Assembly (NCBI GenBank): GCA_024222485.1
Contig: JAAEPJ010000239.1
Span: forward strand, 1 to 46,956
Direction of reading: 5' to 3'
Origin: a bacterium
GTDB taxonomy: Bacteria > RUG730 > JAAEPJ01
DNA length: 46,956 nt
The position numbers and the translations under genes were made by a program. The notes under the pieces were generated by a model. It saw only the letters and a program-made list of their open reading frames with translations, ran no database searches and was not told the DNA's origin. Positions 1-8,922 of this stretch are shown here, in pieces (the first letter of the stretch is position 1; each line of letters opens with the position of its first letter).

Positions 1-171
1 ATTTTTAACAATGAAACTATAAAAAAACAAATGACTTCTTCAAATGACAATATAGAATGGAAGAATAAATATTATATTGTTGATGTGGAGGCTTTATATT
101 CAGATGGCAAACCCAAAGCATATAAAATATTAAATAATTATGTAGAAGATAGTTTTTCAATGTTAAATTAA
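1..171 (+). CDS. 3' end of an unidentified gene (truncated by window start)
   Basis: The first frame is open from base 1 to a TAA at 169-171, giving 56 residues of the C-terminus of a protein whose start lies outside the window. The fragment is hydrophilic, rich in Lys, Asn and Tyr, and contains the stretch YYIVDVEALYSDGKPKAY. I do not recognise a family. It lies 5 bases upstream of the recombinase-like tail at 177 on the same strand, so it may belong to the same accessory element next to tRNA-Ser. The lack of an in-frame stop and normal codon use support it being coding. Confidence 0.45.
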   Translation: MFNNETIKKQMTSSNDNIEWKNKYYIVDVEALYSDGKPKAYKILNNYVEDSFSMLN

Positions 172-176
172 TTTAA

Positions 177-542
177 TTGACACAACAGAATAATTACTAT
201 ATACTGAGTGTCAAGGGACTATTCCAAAAAGAAATAACAATCCTTAAAGATAAACTTTCAAAACTTGAAGCTCGTAGAAGAGCAACTAATATGTCAATTC
301 ACTCCAGCGAATACTTATATTCAAACCTGCAATTTGCTATGAAGCATTTAGACAAAGCACCGACTGAAGCTCAAATCAATCTATTAAAAGCCTTAATCAA
401 AGCTATAGAAATTTATGAGGATCATATCATTATGAGGATGTATGTAAGCGAGCCGTCTGAGGAATTATCGTGTGAAATAGGAGAAGCCATTAAACAGTGC
501 GAAATTGAACCAACGCTACAGGATTCTCCTGAGCGTCAATAA
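177..542 (+). CDS. Serine recombinase-like C-terminal fragment abutting tRNA-Ser
   Basis: A 121-residue open frame that begins with TTG directly after an in-frame TAA, so it has no convincing start of its own. Residues 20-60 form a charged helix/coiled coil. They are followed by AQINLLKALIKAIEIYEDHI, which resembles the last helix and strand of large serine recombinases, where LLR-L-I--I-V--D-I-L is typical. The catalytic N-terminal domain is missing, so this is probably a remnant or a separated tail. The stop codon ends at 542 and the tRNA-Ser CCA complement begins at 543, so the frame ends exactly at the tRNA 3' end. This suggests a junction formed by integration at the tRNA. Family assignment rests on a short pattern and is moderate at best. 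Confidence 0.45.
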   Translation: MTQQNNYYILSVKGLFQKEITILKDKLSKLEARRRATNMSIHSSEYLYSNLQFAMKHLDKAPTEAQINLLKALIKAIEIYEDHIIMRMYVSEPSEELSCEIGEAIKQCEIEPTLQDSPERQ

Positions 543-630
543 TGGCGGAGAGGGAGGGATTCGAACCCCCGGACCTTTAACAGTCAACGGTTTTCAAGAC
601 CGCCGCTTTAAACCGCTCAGCCACCTCTCC
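543..630 (-). tRNA. tRNA-Ser (anticodon UGA)
   Basis: Read on the minus strand the sequence folds as a class II tRNA. The 7-bp acceptor stem pairs GGAGAGG (624-630) with CCTCTCC (547-553), with discriminator G and an encoded CCA at 543-545. The anticodon loop CTTGAAAA carries TGA. An extended variable arm and a canonical GGTTCGAATCC T-loop are present. The long variable arm and the UGA anticodon both fit serine. It lies downstream of the nusA-truB operon on the same strand, and a recombinase-like tail on the other strand stops at its 3' end. Confidence 0.96.
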
Positions 631-696
631 TTGAGAAAATATCTTAATATAATAATAATTTCGCAAAACAAAAATATATAGTGTATCGGTATATTA

Positions 697-885
697 CTAA
701 AATTTATTATAATTTTCAATAAAAACTTCAATATCACGAACAGCTTGCCGTTCTAAATCTTTGGAAAAATAACAGGCAGGAAGTTGCGCTTTTATGCGGT
801 GATGAGCGATACAATCACAGCATTTCCCCCAATGCTTACAATTAGTAAAACTACAGGAACATTTTTGCTTATTATTACAATCCAT
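697..885 (-). CDS. Small cysteine-rich DUF6485-type protein
   Basis: A 62-residue protein with a dense N-terminal cysteine pattern: C3, C9, C11, C16 and a C22-C23 pair, then C25, followed by HHRIKAQLPACYF. The layout of a Cys-rich start with CCxC, then HH and LPACYF, matches the small DUF6485 family as I recall it. Function is unknown; metal binding is plausible from the cysteines and histidines. A clear AAAGGAG ribosome site precedes the ATG. It follows truB by about 30 bases on the same strand and is probably the last protein gene of the nusA operon. Confidence 0.75.
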   Translation of the reverse strand: MDCNNKQKCSCSFTNCKHWGKCCDCIAHHRIKAQLPACYFSKDLERQAVRDIEVFIENYNKF

Positions 886-916
886 TTTAACTCCTTTAAC
901 TTAATTAAAAGTTTTC

Positions 917-1795
917 TTACAGAAAAAATGTTATAACAAATCGAAATTTTGAATCAAATTTTTCCACCAATGCCAGTAAATTTCCCTCATATTTTAACTT
1001 AATAATTTCTCCAACCGCAAAATCAGAACCAATATATTGAGCTAAAAAATCTAACTTGCCATGCCGAACATTTAAAGCAGCAGTATCATCTAACTCTATC
1101 TCCACCGCAGAATAAAAAAAATGATCAACTGTAATAATATCTTGTTCGCATAAGTCTATATCCAAGTCTAAACTATTTTCAATATCAAAGCTCCCCACCA
1201 TGATACGCTTTAATTCTTTTAGTGTAGCACATATCCCCAAAGCATCACCAATATCCCTTCCAAAAGAACGAATATAAGTGCCAGAGGAACACTCTATCAG
1301 AATATCTAAATAATCATTCTCTTGATATTTTAATAAATCCAATCGCTTAATAGAAACTTCACGCTTAGGAATTTTCACTGTCTGATTATTACGCGCATAT
1401 TCATATAAACGCTTACCATTAACATGGATAGCTGAATAAATCGGTGGTTCCTGAATAATCCTTCCTTTAAATTTCTCTAAAACAGCTAAAATATCTGATT
1501 CCTTAATATTATCAACAACGAGTTCTTTAACAACATCACCAGTAGTATCATTGGTATCCGTTTGGATACCAAGCTTAACTCTAGCAATATAAGCTTTATC
1601 TTGATGCTGGAGTAAAGAAGTAAGTTTTGTAGCCTGCCCAACAGCGAGAACTAATACACCCTCAGCAAATGGATCTAACGTTCCTGTATGTCCAACCTTG
1701 ATAGGACGACCAAGTTTTTTTCTAATCTTGTAAACAACATCATGAGAGGTTATACCTTTTGGTTTATTAATATTTAAAAATCCAGCTAGCCCCAT
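917..1795 (-). CDS. truB: tRNA pseudouridine(55) synthase TruB
   Basis: TruB converts uridine 55 in the tRNA T-loop to pseudouridine. The 292-residue protein begins with the family signature GFLNINKPKGITSHDVV. It continues with GHTGTLDPFAEGVL at residues 35-48, where D41 is the catalytic aspartate. Further on are TDTNDTTGD, PPIYSAIHVNGKRLYEYAR and SSGTYIRSFGRDIG, all typical of TruB. The length is close to the bacterial norm (about 300). Its ATG lies inside the last codons of nrnA, overlapping by 10 bases, which implies translational coupling. It is part of the nusA-infB-rbfA-nrnA-truB block, a very common bacterial arrangement. Confidence 0.97.
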   Translation of the reverse strand: MGLAGFLNINKPKGITSHDVVYKIRKKLGRPIKVGHTGTLDPFAEGVLVLAVGQATKLTSLLQHQDKAYIARVKLGIQTDTNDTTGDVVKELVVDNIKESDILAVLEKFKGRIIQEPPIYSAIHVNGKRLYEYARNNQTVKIPKREVSIKRLDLLKYQENDYLDILIECSSGTYIRSFGRDIGDALGICATLKELKRIMVGSFDIENSLDLDIDLCEQDIITVDHFFYSAVEIELDDTAALNVRHGKLDFLAQYIGSDFAVGEIIKLKYEGNLLALVEKFDSKFRFVITFFL

Positions 1796-2757
1796 AATTC
1801 TTCTTCTGAGAATATTTGTAAAATATTATTTTTTAAATCTATCATTGATTCTGCCTTTAATTCGAATCCTGCAGCATATTTATGTCCACCGCCACCAAAT
1901 TTCTGTGAAATATCACAAACAGAAACATATTCCTTAGAGCGCAAACTTAGCTTATAGAGACCTTCATCCTTGGGCTTAATAAAACAGGCAAGCTCCACTC
2001 CTTCAATATCACGCAAAAAATCAGCTGCACCATCAATATCATCATTGATAATCTTATTTTCACTGATATCTAAGTCTGTAATAAACGAAATAGCAATCTT
2101 ACTTTCCCGATGAAATTCAAGGTTAGCTAAAAGTAACCGCATAAAATTAATATGCGATTTTGACTTTCGACCATAAATCTGCCTATAAATATAATTAACA
2201 TCAAGACCTTTTTTGACTAATTTCCCAATAATTTTATAAATATCAATAGACATATTGGAATACTGAAATCTGCCAGTGTCCGTTACAATTCCTGTATATA
2301 AACATTCTGCCGCAGCTTTATTAATCGAAACATCTAAATATTTAAATATTTCATAAACCATCACAGCAACAGCTGCTTTCTTTGAATCAAGCCAATTAAT
2401 ATCACCGTATTCATCATTAATTTTATGATGATCAATATTAATAATCTTGCCTACTTGTAGAAATTTTTTCTCACAGCCAACTCTAGCAATATTAGCTGAC
2501 TCTATAAACACAGCCACATCTGCGATTAATACGGTATCTTTATCTATTTTTAAAATATCCTTAATCCCAGGTAAAAAGTCATATTTATGTGGAATAGAAT
2601 CAACAGAAACAACAAGCACATCTTTCTCAAGCTTTTCTAACAAAACCTTCATTGCTAAGGCAGATCCAAGAGCATCACCATCAGGGTTCTGATGCATAAA
2701 AATTAAAAATTTATTATTTTCTTTATTTAAAATTAATTCTTTGATTTTTTTTAACAT
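1786..2757 (-). CDS. nrnA: DHH-family oligoribonuclease / pAp phosphatase (NrnA-like)
   Basis: NrnA-type enzymes degrade very short RNAs and dephosphorylate 3'-phosphoadenosine 5'-phosphate. Numbering from an upstream in-frame ATG at 2781, the protein shows MHQNPDGDALGS (residues 29-40), the IDHHK motif (116-120), TGIVTDTGRF and the DHHA1 motif GGGGHKYAAGF. I prefer the ATG at 2757 (the ninth codon of the longer frame) because AGGAAAG lies at good distance before it, while the upstream ATG has no visible ribosome site. One oddity is VFIESANIARVG: the position normally occupied by a metal-binding Asp is Glu. The gene overlaps truB by 10 bases. Confidence 0.92.
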   Translation of the reverse strand: MLKKIKELILNKENNKFLIFMHQNPDGDALGSALAMKVLLEKLEKDVLVVSVDSIPHKYDFLPGIKDILKIDKDTVLIADVAVFIESANIARVGCEKKFLQVGKIINIDHHKINDEYGDINWLDSKKAAVAVMVYEIFKYLDVSINKAAAECLYTGIVTDTGRFQYSNMSIDIYKIIGKLVKKGLDVNYIYRQIYGRKSKSHINFMRLLLANLEFHRESKIAISFITDLDISENKIINDDIDGAADFLRDIEGVELACFIKPKDEGLYKLSLRSKEYVSVCDISQKFGGGGHKYAAGFELKAESMIDLKNNILQIFSEEELWG

Positions 2758-2859
2758 TTTATCTTTCCTATATTTCCTCATATTTAGGATATTTGCTTAC
2801 TGAATATTCTACTTTATTTATAACTCAATTAAAAATCTTTGCAAAAATATGACTTTCAA

Positions 2860-3222
2860 TTAGCTTTCGATATCTTTTTCTTTTCTATTAATTTCACTTA
2901 GAATATTCTCAATCCTAGCAGCACGCTCAACATTTTCATCATACTCAAACTTAAAAAGCGGCACTGTCCGAGAATTAATGCGTTGCCCCATACCAAAACG
3001 GATCTGAGCCTTATGTTTATGTAGCTTCTTAATAAATGCTTTTTTGACCTCATCATTACCTAAAACACTATAAAGAACTTTTACATTTCTAAAGTCTCGT
3101 GAAATATCAACACCTGTAATTGTCACAAAAAAACCTTCAAATACATCCAGCTCATATCCAATAAGTGCACTAATCTCTTTTTGGATTAAGGCTTCCATCC
3201 TATCTTGTCTTCTTGATTTCAT
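2860..3222 (-). CDS. rbfA: Ribosome-binding factor A (RbfA)
   Basis: RbfA binds the 30S subunit and helps mature the 5' end of 16S rRNA. The 120-residue protein begins MKSRRQDRMEALIQKEISAL, followed by VDISRDFRNVKVLYSVLG. The last part, FGMGQRINSRTVPLFKFEYD, contains the family pattern of a lysine/arginine region followed by VP-L-F--D. The size is normal. It lies between infB and nrnA on the same strand with short spacers (34 and about 100 bases), which matches the standard infB-rbfA order. Confidence 0.95.
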   Translation of the reverse strand: MKSRRQDRMEALIQKEISALIGYELDVFEGFFVTITGVDISRDFRNVKVLYSVLGNDEVKKAFIKKLHKHKAQIRFGMGQRINSRTVPLFKFEYDENVERAARIENILSEINRKEKDIES

Positions 3223-3256
3223 AATTTATAATTCCTAATAAAAAAAAACTATTGAT

Positions 3257-5596
3257 CTAACTATCAAGTTTTCTTAAAATTTCTTTTTCTTTAAAAAATT
3301 CTAAAATATCGCCTTCTTGGAATGTTTCAAAGCCTTCAACAGAAATACCACATTCAAAACCCTTTTCAACCTCTTTAACATTCTCCTTAAATCTTTTTAA
3401 CTGAGTAACAGTACTCTCAATTTGTAAAACATCTTCGCGATAAACTTTAGCAATTGCATCACGCGCAACCTTTCCCTCAGTAACCATTGATCCTGCAATC
3501 ACTCCAATCTTAGGAATCCTAATAACTTGCCTGACCTCAGACTTCCCTATTAATTCTTGCTCAATACTAGGAGTCAACAAACCTTCCATTGCGGCTTTAA
3601 CTTCTTCGATTATTTCATAAATAATCTGATACTCTCTAATCTCTACACCCTCTTGCTCAGCAATAGAATTAACCATTGTACTAATAGTAAGGTTAAATGA
3701 AAAAATTAAAGCTTCACTAGCAACGGCTAACATAATATCCGATTCTGTCACAGAACCTACACCATAATGAATAACATTTAGCTTAACTTCGTCTGTAGAT
3801 AAACGCTCAAGTGAATCTTTTAATGCCTCAACTGAACCACGAACATCTGCTTTTAAAATAACATTAAATTCTTTTACTTCACCTGCTAGCATTTGTAGTT
3901 GTAAAGATTCCAAAGTTAAATGCTTTCTACGAGAAAGGCGTTCTTCTCTAAAGGCTTCTCTTCGTTTTTCAGCAACCTGTTTAGCCTCTTTCTCACTATT
4001 TAAAACTCTAAATAAATCACCAGCATTTGGCACACTATTAAATCCTAAGATCCCTACTGCCGATGAAGGCCCAGCATTTTTTTGATGCTTGCCCTTATCA
4101 TTTGTCATTAATTTAACCTTACCAAAAACCGTACCAGCAATAAAAGGATCACCTTGTTTAAGAGTTCCTTGTTGAACTAGAACTGTAGCAATGGGACCTC
4201 TTTTTTTATCAAGCTCTGCCTCTACGATCACTCCCTGCGCCTTACCAATATATGCCGCTTTTAATTCCATCATATCCGACTGAAGTGCAATCATTTCAAG
4301 AAGCTCAACTATTCCTGTCTTTTCAATTGCAGAGACCTTAACTACAATCGTATTCCCCCCCCATTCTTCAGGGACCAAACCATGGCCACCAAGCTCCTGC
4401 ATGACCTTATCCGGGTTCGCGTCTGCTACATCCATTTTATTAACAGCGACAATAATCGGGACACCCGCAGCTTTAGCATGATCAATTCCTTCAATTGTTT
4501 GTGGCATCACACCATCATCAGCCGCAACAACAATAACAACAATATCAGTAACTTCTGCACCTCTAGCTCTCATAGCAGTAAATGCCGCATGTCCCGGAGT
4601 ATCTAAAAAAGTCAGTAGTCCCTGATCAGTATGAACCTGGTATGCCCCTATATGCTGAGTAATCCCACCAGCCTCACCACTGACAACATCTGATTTACGA
4701 ATCGCATCCAAAAGTGAAGTTTTTCCATGATCAACATGCCCCATGATCGTAATAACAGGTGAACGCTTTTCTAAGTCAGACTCACTATATTCCTCATCAA
4801 CTAAATCTGCTAAATCATCAACAGAGATATATTTTAATTTATAACCATATTCATCCGCAAGCACACTAGCAGTATCATTATCAATCCGCTGATTTAAAGT
4901 AGCTAAAACACCCATTCCCATTAATTTAGTAATAATCTCCGCCCCTTGAACACCCATATTTTCAGCTATCATATTAACTGTTAAGGCTTCTTTGACTTCA
5001 ATAATATTAGCTGTTTCCTCTTGGTTAATCGCCTCTTGTTCTGCCTGGGCTTTTGCTTGAACACGCTTTTCTTTCTTATATTTTTTCCTATTTTTAGTAG
5101 AACCTTGCTGCTTTCTTTGAAAGTTCGGCTTATAAACTGAAACATTCTTTTCTTCTTTTTTACCTTCAACTTTTTTAGGCTCTGATTCTTTAGTCCTTGA
5201 TTTAACGACTTTCACTTTTGTAGTTTTTTCAATTTTAGCATCAGTTTTTTTATTCGTTTTAACCTTGGAGGCAGTACTAGAGACTTTTTTCTTGACTGTT
5301 AATTTTTTTGTTACTTTCTTCTTGGGTTCTGAGGGTTTCGTTTTAGATTGCTTTGTCTCACTTTTCTTGGTTGTCTGTAGACTGGTTGATGATTTCTTAG
5401 CTGATGGTTTTTTAATTAAAGACTTACTCTCTACGACCTTTTTAGTTGTTGATTTCTTCTTAACCGCTTTTGTTCCTGAATCTTTTTGTTTAAGTGAAGT
5501 AGTTTTTTTAGCAACAACAGTCTTTTTTTTAGTCGTAGTTTTCTTTTTAGTATCTTTTTCTTCTTTTTTTATTTTTGTAGTTTTTTTATCAGCCAT
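3257..5596 (-). CDS. infB: Translation initiation factor IF-2
   Basis: IF-2 is the GTPase that places initiator tRNA on the 30S subunit. The first 200 or so residues are extremely rich in lysine, serine and threonine, which is a long low-complexity N-terminal domain. The IF2-N module ([20 protein letters not shown]) follows. The GTPase domain starts near residue 280 with [15 protein letters not shown] (G1), then [10 protein letters not shown] (G2), [12 protein letters not shown] (G3) and NKMD (G4). The C-terminal domains end with [22 protein letters not shown] at 5599 and ATG at 5596 are adjacent possible starts. I chose ATG because the GGGAGG ribosome site lies 7 bases before it. It follows nusA by about 65 bases. 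Confidence 0.97.
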   Translation of the reverse strand: MADKKTTKIKKEEKDTKKKTTTKKKTVVAKKTTSLKQKDSGTKAVKKKSTTKKVVESKSLIKKPSAKKSSTSLQTTKKSETKQSKTKPSEPKKKVTKKLTVKKKVSSTASKVKTNKKTDAKIEKTTKVKVVKSRTKESEPKKVEGKKEEKNVSVYKPNFQRKQQGSTKNRKKYKKEKRVQAKAQAEQEAINQEETANIIEVKEALTVNMIAENMGVQGAEIITKLMGMGVLATLNQRIDNDTASVLADEYGYKLKYISVDDLADLVDEEYSESDLEKRSPVITIMGHVDHGKTSLLDAIRKSDVVSGEAGGITQHIGAYQVHTDQGLLTFLDTPGHAAFTAMRARGAEVTDIVVIVVAADDGVMPQTIEGIDHAKAAGVPIIVAVNKMDVADANPDKVMQELGGHGLVPEEWGGNTIVVKVSAIEKTGIVELLEMIALQSDMMELKAAYIGKAQGVIVEAELDKKRGPIATVLVQQGTLKQGDPFIAGTVFGKVKLMTNDKGKHQKNAGPSSAVGILGFNSVPNAGDLFRVLNSEKEAKQVAEKRREAFREERLSRRKHLTLESLQLQMLAGEVKEFNVILKADVRGSVEALKDSLERLSTDEVKLNVIHYGVGSVTESDIMLAVASEALIFSFNLTISTMVNSIAEQEGVEIREYQIIYEIIEEVKAAMEGLLTPSIEQELIGKSEVRQVIRIPKIGVIAGSMVTEGKVARDAIAKVYREDVLQIESTVTQLKRFKENVKEVEKGFECGISVEGFETFQEGDILEFFKEKEILRKLDS

Positions 5597-5662
5597 CACA
5601 CAACCTCCCTTTCAAAGTCTAAAATAGGCTAGAACAACTAATATTCATCTAGCCCGAACTAA

Positions 5663-6913
5663 TCAGTCTAATGCTTTAACCGCATCTATAATCTTAAGAG
5701 CCGTTTTCTCTCCCACACCTTGAAGCCCCATCAAATCTTCCTTAGTTGCTTCTTTCAATACAGGAATATCAGCATAGCCAGCAGAAAGCAAGGTATTCGC
5801 AATATTTTTATTAATACCTTCAATATTTTCGAGAATTCTCAGTGAAGCTAAAGACTCCTCGGCTCTTGCTTCTTGGCGTTGTGCATTAGTCTTAATATCA
5901 AGGTGCCAACCTGTTAACCTTGCAGCCAGTTTAACATTAGAACCACCTTTACCAATAGCTAAAGGTAACTGATCATCCGCAACAACCACTTCAGCATTAT
6001 GATTAGCTTCATCCAAAAAAATAGAATCAATTAAAGCAGGTTTAAGCGCATTTTCAATATAAGTACTAGAATTATCACTATATGGAACTAAATCAATTTT
6101 TTCATCACCAAATTCTTTCGTAACTGCACGAACTCTAGCACCTCTTACCCCAACAACTGAGCCAACAGGATCAACCTTAACATTATGAGAGCTAACGGCA
6201 ATTTTAGATCTATTTCCTGCATTACGTGCTATCACCTTAACTTCGATTGTTCCGTCATAAACCTCAGGTACTTCAAGCTCTAATAATTTACCTAAAATTT
6301 CTGGATTCTTGCGCGACACTATTACTTTTGGACCACGAGGAGTTAGCTCAACCTTAGTGATATAAACTTTCATATAATTACCCTGAGAATATGTTTCGTT
6401 TTCTATTTGCTCACGAATGGGTAAAATAGCTTCCATCTTCCCAATCTCAAAAATTGCAGTATTATTGATCATTTTAGTGATACAACCACTAATTACAGTT
6501 CCTTCTTTTTCTTTATATTCATTATACAAATTTTCTTTTTCAGTCTCTCTAATTTTTTGGATTAAAACTTGTTTTGCAGTCTGTGCAGCAATCCTACCAA
6601 AATTTGAAGTATCAATTTTAAACTCAATTTCATCACCAACCTTAACATCTCCATACTCGAGCTTTGCCTCTGATAAACTAACCTCATGTGAAGCATCCGT
6701 TACTCTCTGAACAACCCTTTTTTTTGTATGCAGAGTAATTTGACCGCTATCAATATTAATATTTGCCTCAACATCTTCAACCTTTGGATTATACCTTTTG
6801 AAAGTAGAAACTAATGCTTGTTCTATCATGTTTACTAAAGTTGCTCTGGCAATCCCTTTATCTCTTTCAATTTGCTCCAAAATTGGTAAAAAATCCACAT
6901 TCAAATTTTCCAT
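5663..6913 (-). CDS. nusA: Transcription termination/antitermination factor NusA
   Basis: NusA binds RNA polymerase and modulates pausing, termination and antitermination. The 416-residue protein has the N-terminal domain (residues 1-130), an S1 domain (KEGTVISGCITKMINNTAIF), and two KH domains with DPVGSVVGVRGARVRAV and LPLAIGKGGSNVKLAARLTG. A C-terminal helix-hairpin-helix region begins near residue 360, with LMGLQGVGEKTALKIIDAV. A good AAAGGAG site precedes the ATG. It is the first gene of the operon. The rimP gene that usually precedes nusA is not seen upstream; instead there is a terminator-like hairpin and a gene-poor stretch. Confidence 0.97.
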   Translation of the reverse strand: MENLNVDFLPILEQIERDKGIARATLVNMIEQALVSTFKRYNPKVEDVEANINIDSGQITLHTKKRVVQRVTDASHEVSLSEAKLEYGDVKVGDEIEFKIDTSNFGRIAAQTAKQVLIQKIRETEKENLYNEYKEKEGTVISGCITKMINNTAIFEIGKMEAILPIREQIENETYSQGNYMKVYITKVELTPRGPKVIVSRKNPEILGKLLELEVPEVYDGTIEVKVIARNAGNRSKIAVSSHNVKVDPVGSVVGVRGARVRAVTKEFGDEKIDLVPYSDNSSTYIENALKPALIDSIFLDEANHNAEVVVADDQLPLAIGKGGSNVKLAARLTGWHLDIKTNAQRQEARAEESLASLRILENIEGINKNIANTLLSAGYADIPVLKEATKEDLMGLQGVGEKTALKIIDAVKALD

Positions 6914-6992
6914 ATTTAACTCCTTTTACAAGTATAAAAATTTTAGTAAAAAACTATCATCTTAATTTTTTTATATCTAAATCTAAAAAACA

Positions 6993-7037
6993 TATAAAAA
7001 AAGCCACCCTTAGATAGGGAGGCTTTTATATTTTTTC
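6993..7037. terminator. Hairpin with T-runs on both sides (bidirectional terminator)
   Basis: The stem pairs AAAGCC-A-CCCT (7000-7010) with AGGG-A-GGCTTT (7016-7026): ten base pairs with one internal A-A mismatch and a five-base loop. On the minus strand it is followed by TTTTTTT, and on the plus strand by TATATTTTTT. It lies about 85 bases before the nusA start codon in nusA's own direction. It could stop transcripts entering from the island, or act as a leader attenuator for the nusA operon. Confidence 0.7.
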
Positions 7038-7979
7038 AAGTTAATTTAACTTTATTTTGCCAAATTAAAAATAAAAAGGCAAGCTATATCATTAGAGTGA
7101 TAGAATAGTCCCTTTTAGTTTTAACCTTGTAACTTCCACACTAAAAAATTTCACTAAATGATAGAAGTGTTGATTATAACTTATTAATTGTTATGTTTGG
7201 CTAAAGGTAGACAATTAAAAAAGTCTTAATAATATCCTCTAAAAGAATAAAAAAAACAGAAATTTATAAGCGCTAGAGATCTAAAAAGTTCTATATTCTA
7301 ATTTTCATAAATTGGGATACAAAAATTTTGGTCCAAATAATATGCTTCATACGAGATTTTAGATTCAAAAATCGTATCCCCCCATTATAGTTATCGGGAT
7401 TAACACTCAACGTTTGTGGATCGTGCAAGCGCAGGTTTCAAACTCAAGCAAGCTCATGCAGGGTCTCACACGCAACCTTTATGGGAGCAATAAAGACGCA
7501 CAAATAAGGCTCAAACAAGCTCACGCAACGTTTCTGGCGAGGCGAAGGCACTACTCAGGAATAAGGAAAACTCAATTTATATTAAGGGCTGTCATCAACT
7601 CATGGGAGGATGGATTTGTCACTTAACCTTTGTGGTGAGGTGGTGGCTTCTGTCAGGCTCAAGGACGCTGACCTTTGTAGTTCTTTCCAGGCTTTGAGAG
7701 GAGCGTGAAATACTTTCTTTTTTATGATTTTTCTAAGATTCTTGCATCCAAGGAGCTAAGGGGCTAAAGCTCTAAAGACAAAAAATGAAGAAGAAAAAAA
7801 CTAAGGTTTTTTTATTTTTTTTATGGCCCTTAATTTGGAATCCCTAAATGGGTGACGAATTAAGAGATTGGTTGGTTGGTTGGTTAATTTATTCATTATT
7901 TCTTAACTTAGCGACTGTAATAATATATTAATATCATTTAGGAAAATAAAATTATGAATAAAAATTAATTAAGGTTGTT
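7038..7979. other. Gene-poor stretch between nusA and the accessory island
   Basis: About 940 bases with no convincing gene. A 70-codon open frame at 7414-7626 has no family resemblance and an odd Arg/Gln/Ser-rich composition in a degenerate-repeat region, so I do not call it. Two stem-loops are visible. At 7349-7377, ATACG-AG-ATTTT pairs with AAAAT-CGTAT. At 7829-7864, outer arms CTTAATT/AATTAAG enclose CCC-TAAAT-GGG. A short tetranucleotide run of TTGG (four units) begins near 7868. The stretch looks like decayed former coding DNA and repeats, possibly with a structured RNA. Confidence 0.5.
7407..7684 (+). repeat. Degenerate short interspersed repeats
   Basis: Variants of AACsTTTnTGG occur five times: near 7408 (CAACGTTTGTGG), 7472 (CAACCTTTATGG), 7526 (CAACGTTTCTGG), 7623 (TAACCTTTGTGG) and 7669 (TGACCTTTGTAG). 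A second element, CTCAAgCAAGCTCAtGCA, occurs near 7443 and 7510. Spacing is irregular (45 to 100 bases), so this is not a CRISPR array. It may be an eroded tandem or mobile repeat. The local base composition is noticeably less AT-rich than the flanks. Confidence 0.4.
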
Positions 7980-8489
7980 TTATTCATTAATATAAATCCA
8001 AAACATCATTAGAATACCAAGAGCCATAAAAATTATAGCTATTATTAAAGAAACTAAATAATTCACACTTAAATGTTCAGCTTGAAATAAATTAAATAAA
8101 ACTAAATATTCATTGCGAATATTTAAAATAGCAAATATGATAATACCAGTTTTTTTACTTGGAGAAATAATGCTCAAACCTATTAAAAGTACGCCATAAT
8201 ATAAAAAAAACAAATGGGGTAAAATATAAGACAATAAAGAAAAAAAGAATAGTAACTTAATTACCCCAAAGAAACTTATATCTTTAAAAATATTTATTAT
8301 AGATATAATAGGTAATTGACAGAATAATTGTATAAGATGCATCAAAATAATTAAAATGGGTATATAAAAAATCCAACGAATAATTTTGCCTATAATAGAA
8401 TTCCAAAAACTATGTTTTTTTCTATTATTATAATTTGTTTTTATTTTATGAATATTTTTATTAATAATATTATTTTTTAGATATTTCAT
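7980..8489 (-). CDS. Unknown membrane protein, about four membrane spans
   Basis: This is a 169-residue protein of unknown family. A basic N-terminal 35 residues, rich in Lys and Asn, precede about four hydrophobic helices: IIRWIFYIPILIILMHLIQL, then VIKLLFFFSLLSYILPHLFF, then YYGVLLIGLSIIS with the following segment, and VNYLVSLIIAIIFMALGILM. The positive-inside rule suggests a cytoplasmic N-terminus. Its ATG overlaps the stop of the preceding gene in an ATGA arrangement (8486-8489), indicating translational coupling with the 126-residue gene upstream. It is very AT-rich. No function can be assigned from sequence. Confidence 0.6.
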   Translation of the reverse strand: MKYLKNNIINKNIHKIKTNYNNRKKHSFWNSIIGKIIRWIFYIPILIILMHLIQLFCQLPIISIINIFKDISFFGVIKLLFFFSLLSYILPHLFFLYYGVLLIGLSIISPSKKTGIIIFAILNIRNEYLVLFNLFQAEHLSVNYLVSLIIAIIFMALGILMMFWIYINE

Positions 8490-8866
8490 GTAAATCCTTT
8501 TTTTTCCTTATTTAAAAAACCAACAACATAGCGCATGGATTTTCTCGAATCGGATTTGGAGCCATAAGAGGCCACCAAATTAAAGACTTCTTTGACAGCT
8601 TCTTGCCCATGAGCCAATTCTAATTGGATTATATTTTCTATCTCATATAAATCATGGGCAGCATAAACTATACTGGAATGCTGAATAGCTCTTTTGACTT
8701 GCTCTTTTGAATACTTATTTTCTATTTCTTGAATGGATTTGTCAAAGTCTTTGAGATCATAGACTGGTAGCAACCTATAAATGTTTGACATACGAGTAGA
8801 GTATTTCCCATTTTTGATTTGACTATATTTTATTTGGATTAAATTCCAGTATCTGAGTTCACTCAT
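8486..8866 (-). CDS. Unknown soluble protein in a phospholipase-linked operon
   Basis: A 126-residue, predicted soluble, mainly helical protein with no signal peptide. It has charged segments such as KDFDKSIQEIENKYSKEQVK and a Lys-rich tail. I do not recognise the family. It begins 57 bases after the phospholipase D-like gene, is overlapped by 4 bases by the following membrane protein gene, and all three lie on the minus strand, so they probably form one operon. The first half (YWNLIQIKYSQIKNGKYSTR) could be a small nucleic-acid-binding or partner module, but this is a guess. Confidence 0.55.
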   Translation of the reverse strand: MSELRYWNLIQIKYSQIKNGKYSTRMSNIYRLLPVYDLKDFDKSIQEIENKYSKEQVKRAIQHSSIVYAAHDLYEIENIIQLELAHGQEAVKEVFNLVASYGSKSDSRKSMRYVVGFLNKEKKGFT

Positions 8867-8922
8867 CCCTCTTGAGATAAGCCTTTTGTGTAAGCTATAT
8901 TTTTTATGGATACTATCAATGC

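Noticed and set aside
5265-5627. Plus-strand open frame rich in Phe, Val and Leu
   Set aside because: It is the antisense of the Lys/Ser/Thr-rich N-terminus of IF-2; the hydrophobic composition is an artefact of AAA/AAG codons read backwards.
7414-7626. 70-codon plus-strand frame as a gene
   Set aside because: It has no ribosome site, no family resemblance and an odd composition, and it lies within degenerate repeats.
7407-7684. CRISPR array
   Set aside because: Repeat units are short and degenerate with irregular spacing of 45-100 bases, and no cas genes are present.
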